From positions 1 to 5,492 of the forward strand of contig CAMMZE010000096.1 of assembly GCA_946529195.1 (NCBI GenBank): 5,492 bases of DNA, written 5' to 3'. The stretch is from an uncultured Lachnospiraceae bacterium (lineage in GTDB: Bacteria > Bacillota_A > Clostridia > Lachnospirales > Lachnospiraceae). This document shows, in pieces, positions 1-4,617 of the stretch (positions are counted from its first letter, which is position 1; the number at the start of each line of letters is the position of its first letter). The translations under genes and the position numbers were made by a program. The notes beneath the pieces are model-generated. The model made no database searches. It saw only the letters and a program-made list of their open reading frames with translations, and was not told the origin of the DNA.

Positions 1-587
1 CGGTAATGCCCAGATGCACCAATATCGTGCTGGAGAGAATGGGCCTGGCAGAGGGCGACGCCCTGCGCGGCTGGGATACCATCCACACATTCGGCGCCCT
101 GACACCGGAGGTAAAGGTTGTAGTTGGAGATGCTCTTTTCCCTCGTATCGATATCAACAAGGAGCTGGAGTATCTGGCATCCCTGTCTGCTCCGGCAGAA
201 GAAGCTGCAGCTGCTGAGGAAGCAGCTCCGGAGGAAGAGGAAATTGATATCCCTGCCAAGGCAGAGATTTCCATCGACGACTTTGATACCATGCAGTTCC
301 AGATTGGTGAGGTTCTTTCCTGCGAGGCAGTCAAGAAGAGCAAGAAGCTTCTCTGCAGCCAGGTTAAGGTCGGCAGCCGCACACTGCAGATCGTATCCGG
401 TATCCGCAAGTATTACACACCGGAAGAGATGGTTGGCAAGAAGGTTATGGTGCTGACCAATCTGGCACCGGCTAAGCTGGCCGGCATCCTGTCAGAGGGC
501 ATGATTCTTTGTGCGGCAGACGCAGAAGGCAACCTGTCCCTGATGGTGCCTGAGAAAGATATGCCGTCCGGATCTGAGATTGCGTAA
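1..587 (+). CDS. metG: Methionyl-tRNA synthetase, C-terminal part (5' end outside window)
   Basis: This is the 3' end of the enzyme that charges tRNA-Met with methionine in the cytoplasm. The reading frame is open from the window edge (codons start at base 3) and ends with TAA at 585-587. The ATG at 6 is an internal Met, because the codons before it fit the conserved Pro-x-Met-Pro stretch of the helical anticodon-binding domain. Roughly 60 residues of that domain remain, ending near FPRID (about 138-152). A linker rich in Ala and Glu follows (about 189-245). From about 261 comes the EMAP-II/Trbp111-type OB-fold tRNA-binding domain, with ISIDDFD, the VSGIRKYYTPEE and GKKV motifs, NLAPAKLAG and SEGMILCA. 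These motifs are diagnostic of the C-terminal dimerisation and tRNA-binding domain of bacterial MetG. A stand-alone Trbp111 protein is excluded because the frame continues upstream through MetG-specific sequence. The catalytic Rossmann domain lies outside the window. A hairpin terminator follows directly. Confidence 0.96.
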   Translation, partial: VMPRCTNIVLERMGLAEGDALRGWDTIHTFGALTPEVKVVVGDALFPRIDINKELEYLASLSAPAEEAAAAEEAAPEEEEIDIPAKAEISIDDFDTMQFQIGEVLSCEAVKKSKKLLCSQVKVGSRTLQIVSGIRKYYTPEEMVGKKVMVLTNLAPAKLAGILSEGMILCAADAEGNLSLMVPEKDMPSGSEIA

Positions 588-607
588 AAACGGAATAAAG
601 TTAGAAA

Positions 608-642
608 AAGAGGCGCGCCGCGATGGCGCGCCTCTTGCTTTT
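608..642. terminator. Bidirectional Rho-independent terminator between metG and the Ldh2-family gene
   Basis: The arms at 608-619 and 625-636 are perfect 12-bp complements (GC-rich core GGCGCGCC) around a 5-nt loop. On the plus strand the stem is followed by GCTTTTAT. On the minus strand it runs into five consecutive Ts (complement of 605-609), so the U-tract is better for the minus-strand gene. It lies between the metG stop (587) and the stop of the convergent dehydrogenase gene (652), so it very probably serves both genes. Confidence 0.88.
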
Positions 643-651
643 ATAGAACCC

Positions 652-1764
652 TTACTTTTCAAAGTCAAAGTGATAGTCAAGTCCCAGTCTGTCTCTGATC
701 TGGATGATTTCTTTCTGGACGGCTTCGCTGACGGGTACTCCCTTGTCTTTGCGGTCCAGCCAGGCCAGATATTCTTTTTCGCCGGCAGTGTAGATGCGGT
801 CGTGGCCGGGCGCCTTGTCGGAGGCGCGCAGGGCGCGGCAGATGTCGCCGGCAATCTTCATGAATACATCTCTGCCCATGAAAGCGTCGGGATCTACGAC
901 GAAGAAGAAGTGGCCCAGATGATACATCTGCGGGCTGCCGTCTTCGGATACGCCGGTCAGGGCTTTCATAAACTGGCCGCCGGAGAGGGCGGCAGAGAGG
1001 ATCTCTACGATGGCGGCGTAGCCGTAACCCTTGTAGCCGGCAAGTTCTTCGCCGATGCCGCCGAGCGGGGCAAGGGCTGCGGTTCCTGCTACCAGGTCTT
1101 TCAGAATCTGCTCACTGTCCGTCAGGGCTTCGCCGTTTCTGCTGATCACGGTGCCGGCCGGGGTAGGCTTCCCTTCGCGGGCATAGTACTCGATGCGGCC
1201 GCGCTGCACGATGGAGGTGGCGCAGTCCAGGCAGAAGGGAAACTCCTCATCTGTCGGAATGGAGAAGGTCAGGGGATTGGTTCCCATCATGTTTTCCACG
1301 CCGAAGGTGGGGGCGATAGAGGGACGGGCGTTGGTGCCGGTGATGCCGATCATGCCCTCATTGCAGGCCATGCCGGTCCAGTAGCCGGCGATGCCGTAGT
1401 GGGTGGAATTGCGGATGGCGCCTCCGGCCATGCCGTAGGTCTTTGCCTTCTCAATCAGTTTTTTCATCATATGGTAGCTGGCCACCATACCCATGCCATC
1501 GTGGGCATCCATGACCAGAGTGGTCGGAGTCTCCTTCAGAATCTCGATATTGGTAACGGGCAGAAGGGTACCCTTGTCGATTCTGTCCAGATAGATCGGT
1601 TTAAAACGGTTGCAGCCGTGGCTCTCAATGCCCCTGCGGTCAGACTCTAAAAGCACATCCGCGCAGATTTCGGCATCTTCACGGGGAACGCCAAAACCGG
1701 TAAAGGCATCAATCATAAAGCGGTTCATCAGATCCCACGCAACGTAAGGTCTTGTTTCTGTCAT
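652..1764 (-). CDS. Ldh2-family (malate/L-lactate dehydrogenase-like) NAD(P)-dependent oxidoreductase
   Basis: This 370-residue protein belongs to the Ldh2/MDH2 family, which includes YlbC/AllD, YiaK and ComC. These cytoplasmic enzymes interconvert 2-hydroxy and 2-keto acids using NAD(P)H and do not have the classical Rossmann fold. Family signatures appear in order: SDRRGIESHG (41-50, with the conserved Arg44 and active-site His49), NSTHYGIAGYW (119-129, with His122), the TN and APTFG segment followed by GTNPLTFSIP (143-170), DCATS (180-184), APLGG (232-236), KGYGYAAIVEILSAALSGG (245-263), and the C-terminal GEKEYLAW and RDRLGL stretches. The length is normal to slightly long for the family, and no key motif is missing. 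The ATG at 1764 is well supported by AAGGAGG nine bases upstream. The gene stands alone, convergent with metG and divergent from the permease gene, so context gives no substrate. Lactate, malate, sulfolactate, ureidoglycolate or a sugar-derived keto acid are all possible, and I therefore give no gene symbol. Confidence 0.93.
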   Translation of the reverse strand: MTETRPYVAWDLMNRFMIDAFTGFGVPREDAEICADVLLESDRRGIESHGCNRFKPIYLDRIDKGTLLPVTNIEILKETPTTLVMDAHDGMGMVASYHMMKKLIEKAKTYGMAGGAIRNSTHYGIAGYWTGMACNEGMIGITGTNARPSIAPTFGVENMMGTNPLTFSIPTDEEFPFCLDCATSIVQRGRIEYYAREGKPTPAGTVISRNGEALTDSEQILKDLVAGTAALAPLGGIGEELAGYKGYGYAAIVEILSAALSGGQFMKALTGVSEDGSPQMYHLGHFFFVVDPDAFMGRDVFMKIAGDICRALRASDKAPGHDRIYTAGEKEYLAWLDRKDKGVPVSEAVQKEIIQIRDRLGLDYHFDFEK

Positions 1765-1773
1765 ATCGTAAAA

Positions 1774-1780
1774 CCTCCTT
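1774..1780 (-). promoter_or_regulatory. Ribosome binding site of the Ldh2-family gene
   Basis: On the minus strand this reads AAGGAGG, a full-strength Shine-Dalgarno sequence, with a 9-base gap to the ATG at 1764. It fixes the start codon of the dehydrogenase. Confidence 0.93.
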
Positions 1781-1798
1781 AAGAAAATTCTACTTAAT

Positions 1799-1828
1799 AT
1801 TATACACGAAAGAACTTTATTTTGAGAA
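1799..1828 (-). promoter_or_regulatory. Sigma-A-type promoter of the Ldh2-family gene
   Basis: A perfect -10 box TATAAT (minus strand, 1804 to 1799) is preceded by an 18-bp spacer and a weak -35 box TTCTCA (1828 to 1823, 4 of 6 consensus bases). The predicted transcript starts near 1792. This gives a short leader of under 30 nt that contains the AAGGAGG site. The surrounding DNA is markedly AT-rich compared with the genes. No operator dyad is evident at this promoter. Confidence 0.7.
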
Positions 1829-1855
1829 AAAAACTGTTTATTTTAGAAATGAATA

Positions 1856-1864
1856 TGGTATCAT
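1856..1864 (+). promoter_or_regulatory. Extended -10 promoter for the permease-MATE pair
   Basis: TGG followed by TATCAT (5 of 6 -10 bases) gives an extended -10 element in AT-rich DNA. I cannot find a convincing -35 box at 16-19 bp, which would be tolerable for an extended -10 promoter. Transcription would start near 1871, so the leader of about 105 nt would contain the 60-bp palindrome. It points away from the dehydrogenase promoter, with the two -10 boxes about 55 bp apart. Confidence 0.45.
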
Positions 1865-1882
1865 AACAATGGTATTGCGTGG

Positions 1883-1942
1883 AGGGAGACAGGGGACGGT
1901 TCTACGTCTCCCGGGAGACGTAGAACCGTCCCCTGTCTCCCT
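1883..1942. repeat. Perfect 60-bp palindrome, REP/BIME-like element
   Basis: Bases 1883-1912 are the exact reverse complement of 1913-1942: 30 bp per arm, no mismatch and no loop, centred on CCC|GGG between 1912 and 1913. Each arm also carries its own smaller inverted repeat, GGGAGAC (1884-1890) with GTCTCCC (1906-1912), and GGGAGAC (1913-1919) with GTCTCCC (1935-1941), each separated by 15 nt. It could therefore fold as one long hairpin or two adjacent short ones. The core GGGGACGGTTCT resembles, from memory, dispersed palindromic repeats in Firmicutes genomes that are sometimes linked to REP-associated (RAYT/TnpA-like) transposases. No transposase is nearby. No U-run follows, so it is not a typical intrinsic terminator. 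It lies 33 bp before the permease start. Confidence 0.9.
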
Positions 1943-1975
1943 GTCCGTTATTAATAGATGTGAGGCGTGTGAGAC

Positions 1976-3136
1976 ATGAAATTCAGTCGCAATATGTTTG
2001 AGAATAAGAGATGGGTGGATCTGGCGATCGCACTGTGTATTGCGGTCATTGTCTTCCTTGGTTTGTCCAATATCAGCATACTGGGCGGGGCAATCAAGAA
2101 GATTTTCCATTACCTTTCGCCGGTTCTGCTGGCGGTTGTGATTGCCTATGTGATGGATCCGCTGGTCAATCTTTTCCAGGATAAGGTCTTTTATAAGATC
2201 AAAAAGGAGCAGCTGCGCAGGAATGTTTCTGTTGTTGTATCTGTGATTCTGGTCATTGTCCTTCTGGTTCTTCTGGTCTGGCAGCTGGTTCCCCAGCTGA
2301 TTGACAGTGTTGTTACTTTTGTTTCCAATCTGAGCGGCTATGCCCGGTCTCTGGAGCGGCTGCTGGAAGATCTGGCTAATCTTGCGGCATCTTACAATTT
2401 TGACCTGTCAGGTGTTGTAAGTTCCGGTGGAAATCTGCTCAATCAGATCGTGGATATGGTTCCCTCCGTGAATGGAAGCAACATTCTCAATACTTCCTTC
2501 CATGTCGGCAGGAATGTGGTCAATGTTATTATCGCGTTTATCCTGGCCATCTATTTCCTTTTTGACAAAAAGCATCTGAGGAATGGTTTTAAGCGCCTGG
2601 TGCGCGGTATTCTTCCGGAGCGCGTTTATGCAGCAGGTTCCAAGTTCTGGGTCCGCTGCAATGATATCCTGCTTCGTTTTATCATCTTTGACCTGATTGA
2701 CGGAATTATCGTCGGAGTCATCAATGCCATCTTCATGTCGATTGCCGGGATGCCTTATATCGCGATTATTTCCGTGGTCGTTGGCGTGACCAATCTGGCA
2801 CCGACCTTTGGTCCCATCGTGGGCGCGATCATCGGAGCTTTCATTCTGCTCCTGGTCAATCCCTGGCATGCGCTGGCATTTTTGATCTTCACCATTGCCC
2901 TGCAGACGGTTGACGGCTATATCATTAAGCCCAAGCTCTTTGGCAACCAGCTGGGCGTACCGGCTGTATGGATCCTGATTGCAATCGTGGTCGGCGGAAG
3001 AATGTTTGGCGTGCTTGGTATCCTTCTGGGTATCCCTGTGGCAGCGATCCTTGATTTCGCCTATCATGAAAATATTCTGCCATGGATTGAAAGAAAGAGG
3101 AAACTGGATCCCAAGGACATCGGAATTGACGAATAA
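1976..3136 (+). CDS. AI-2E/PerM family transporter (UPF0118)
   Basis: This 386-residue integral membrane protein is of the AI-2E exporter-like (PerM/TqsA/YdiK) family. Members have been linked to autoinducer-2 export or Na+/H+ antiport, so the substrate here is unknown. Membrane segments appear at about 14-36, 43-63 and 84-106. A soluble, partly helical region follows (about 107-175), as is typical of the family, and then further segments at about 180-197, 230-256, 260-292, 296-315 and 328-360. Family-like motifs are TNLAPTFGPIVGAIIG (272-287) and GVLGILLGIPVAAIL (345-359) near the C-terminus, after a KPKLFGNQLGVP stretch (318-329). The length is normal. The ATG at 1976 has only a moderate TGAGG site (1961-1965, 10-base gap), and the next in-frame ATG (1994) has none, so 1976 is preferred. 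The stop codon shares one base with the MATE start, which indicates co-transcription and translational coupling. A possible extended -10 promoter and a long palindrome precede it. Confidence 0.93.
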   Translation: MKFSRNMFENKRWVDLAIALCIAVIVFLGLSNISILGGAIKKIFHYLSPVLLAVVIAYVMDPLVNLFQDKVFYKIKKEQLRRNVSVVVSVILVIVLLVLLVWQLVPQLIDSVVTFVSNLSGYARSLERLLEDLANLAASYNFDLSGVVSSGGNLLNQIVDMVPSVNGSNILNTSFHVGRNVVNVIIAFILAIYFLFDKKHLRNGFKRLVRGILPERVYAAGSKFWVRCNDILLRFIIFDLIDGIIVGVINAIFMSIAGMPYIAIISVVVGVTNLAPTFGPIVGAIIGAFILLLVNPWHALAFLIFTIALQTVDGYIIKPKLFGNQLGVPAVWILIAIVVGGRMFGVLGILLGIPVAAILDFAYHENILPWIERKRKLDPKDIGIDE

Positions 3137-4488
3137 TGCAGACAAAAAAGACTATGGATATGACGGAGGGGCCGATCTTCAGGCAGCTGCTGCTGTTTTC
3201 ACTGCCCCTCCTTTTTGGAAATGTTTTTCAACAGCTTTATAATACGGTCGACAGTATCGTGGTGGGCAACTTTGTCGGAGCGGACGCCCTGGGCGCTGTG
3301 ACGGGAGTGATGCCTGCCATTAATACGCTGGTCGGCCTTTTTGTTGGTATGTCTACCGGCGCAAGCGTCGTGATTTCCCAGTATTTCGGGGCGAAAGACC
3401 AGGAGAGGCTCAGAAAATCGGTTCACACCTCTATCGTGGCTACTTTTCTGCTGGGCCTGCTCTTTATGCTGGTGGGATATTCCATCAGTCCCTTTCTCCT
3501 GCGGATGATGCGTACGCCGGCAGAGATCCTTCCCCTGGCCAATACCTATCTCAGGATCTATTTTCTGGGGATCCAGGGACTCATGTTCTATAATATGACG
3601 TCGGCCATCCTGCGGGCGGTGGGGGATTCCAGGCGTCCCCTGATCTTTCTGATCGTGACCAGCCTGCTCAATGTCGCCCTTGACCTGATCTTCGTTATCG
3701 TCTGTCATATGGGAGTGACCGGAGTCGCGCTGGCTACGGTGATCTCCCAGTTTGTCTCTGCCTTTATGGGACTGGCTGTCCTGTTCCGGAGCAGTGAAGA
3801 TTACGGCCTGCGTCTGGATCATATGCGGCTGGACGGACAGATCCTCCGGAGGATCATCTCCATCGGTCTGCCTGCAGGCATCCAGATGGCAGTCATTTCT
3901 TTTTCGAATGTCTTTGTGCAGGGCTACATCAACAGTTTCGGGCCGGCAAGCACATCCGGCTGGGGAATCTATCTGAGAATCGATGCCTTTGTCATTCTGC
4001 CTATGCAGAGCTTCTCGCTGGCAATCACGACCTTTACCGGGCAGAATGCCGGCGCGGGAAATCTGGAGCGGATCAAAAAAGGAATCCGGGTGACCCTCCT
4101 TTTGTGCGTGGCAGTCACGCTGGCCATCTGCAGCGCAGAATTTGCCGCAGCCCCTGTTCTGGTCCGCTTTTTCAATCAGGAGGCAGCAGTTGTTGCTTTC
4201 GGGACTCTCTTTATCCGGCTCAACTGCATGTTTGATATACTGGCAGCCAGCAATCAGGTGCAGGCCTGTGTTCTGCGCGGCATCGGCGATGCTAAGGCAC
4301 CTATGTTCATCATGATCTTTTCCTTTGTCATCTTCCGTCAGATCTATCTGTTTGTTCTGACGCATCTGACGGCTTCGGTGATCCCTGTATCGCTGGCTTA
4401 TCCGGCCGGCTGGGTCCTCTGCAGCATCATCATGCAGATCTATTTCCGGAAGAGCGGCTGGCAGAAATATGTCACCAGAGGCAGGTAA
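3136..4488 (+). CDS. MATE family multidrug/toxin efflux transporter
   Basis: This 450-residue inner-membrane pump belongs to the multidrug and toxic compound extrusion family, whose members export cationic drugs or metabolites by Na+ or H+ antiport. The N-terminal MTEGPI stretch (9-14) leads into the first helix. QQLYNTVDSIVVGNFVG (32-48) and GASVVISQYFGAKD (75-88) are the conserved first-lobe motifs. The two-fold lobe repeat shows in AILRAVGDSRRP (157-168) against CVLRGIGDAKAP (378-389). GLPAGIQMAV (244-253) and TTFTGQNAGAG (298-308) mark the second lobe. About 12 hydrophobic segments and a typical length indicate an intact gene. The ATG at 3136 overlaps the upstream TAA (TAATG) and lacks a strong Shine-Dalgarno, so translation is probably coupled to the permease. 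Initiation at the later Met7 or Met9 codons cannot be excluded, but these also lack an RBS. The substrate cannot be told from sequence. No terminator is evident downstream. Confidence 0.95.
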   Translation: MQTKKTMDMTEGPIFRQLLLFSLPLLFGNVFQQLYNTVDSIVVGNFVGADALGAVTGVMPAINTLVGLFVGMSTGASVVISQYFGAKDQERLRKSVHTSIVATFLLGLLFMLVGYSISPFLLRMMRTPAEILPLANTYLRIYFLGIQGLMFYNMTSAILRAVGDSRRPLIFLIVTSLLNVALDLIFVIVCHMGVTGVALATVISQFVSAFMGLAVLFRSSEDYGLRLDHMRLDGQILRRIISIGLPAGIQMAVISFSNVFVQGYINSFGPASTSGWGIYLRIDAFVILPMQSFSLAITTFTGQNAGAGNLERIKKGIRVTLLLCVAVTLAICSAEFAAAPVLVRFFNQEAAVVAFGTLFIRLNCMFDILAASNQVQACVLRGIGDAKAPMFIMIFSFVIFRQIYLFVLTHLTASVIPVSLAYPAGWVLCSIIMQIYFRKSGWQKYVTRGR

Positions 4489-4514
4489 GACCAGTCAAAA
4501 CAGGGGATTGCCAC

Positions 4515-4543
4515 TTGGCAGAAAAAATGTGATGTGATATACT
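4515..4543 (+). promoter_or_regulatory. Strong sigma-A-type promoter of the PIN-like gene
   Basis: The -35 box TTGGCA (4515-4520, 5 of 6 consensus) and the -10 box TATACT (4538-4543, 5 of 6) are separated by exactly 17 bp. A TGA just before the -10 box (4535-4537) makes it an extended -10. Transcription should start near 4550, giving a leader of about 68 nt. This shows that the downstream gene has its own promoter and need not depend on read-through from the MATE gene. Confidence 0.8.
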
Positions 4544-4573
4544 GACCAAAAGAAAAAAGGCCAAAAATGACAA

Positions 4574-4595
4574 GTGTACTATCATGTTAGTACAC
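4574..4595. promoter_or_regulatory. Operator-like dyad in the leader of the PIN-like gene
   Basis: GTGTACTA (4574-4581) and TAGTACAC (4588-4595) are perfect 8-bp inverted repeats around TCATGT. Counting the inner CATG, 10 of 11 symmetric pairs match. It sits about 25-45 bases after the predicted transcription start, where a bound repressor could block elongation. It is not followed by a T-run, so it is not a terminator. The TGTACTA/TAGTACA shape recalls GntR/YtrA-type operators, but that assignment is from memory only. A small mRNA hairpin is the alternative. Confidence 0.55.
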
Positions 4596-4602
4596 CAGGA
4601 AG

Positions 4603-4608
4603 AAGGAG
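4603..4608 (+). promoter_or_regulatory. Ribosome binding site of the PIN-like gene
   Basis: AAGGAG lies with a 9-base gap before the ATG at 4618. It is a strong Shine-Dalgarno sequence that fixes the start of the truncated last gene. Confidence 0.93.
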
Positions 4609-4617
4609 AATACAAAT

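Noticed and set aside
580..1650. Long plus-strand open frame of 356 codons
   Set aside because: It lies antisense to the Ldh2-family gene, has no RBS and encodes a composition-biased Gly/Ala/His-rich protein without family motifs. The minus-strand protein has all the family signatures.
1883..1942. The palindrome as an intrinsic terminator
   Set aside because: No T-run follows on either strand (CTGTCCG on the plus side, ACGCAATACC on the minus side), and no gene ends just before it.
1838..2110. Small minus-strand ORF of 90 codons, and a 75-codon plus-strand ORF at 1752-1979, both crossing the palindrome
   Set aside because: Both run through promoter and repeat sequence, overlap real gene ends and lack ribosome binding sites. 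Such ORFs are a common artefact of palindromic repeats.
2408..3145. Minus-strand open frame of 245 codons in the permease gene
   Set aside because: Antisense shadow of a hydrophobic protein, giving a hydrophilic low-complexity product. No start signal.
3199..4365. Minus-strand open frame of 388 codons across the MATE gene
   Set aside because: Shadow of the MATE coding sequence. Its product is extremely rich in Asp, His, Gln and Arg, with no recognisable domain, and there is no RBS.
4489..4617. Riboswitch or terminator in the gap after the MATE gene
   Set aside because: The gap is explained by a promoter, a short dyad and an RBS. There is no conserved aptamer-like sequence or stem followed by a T-run.
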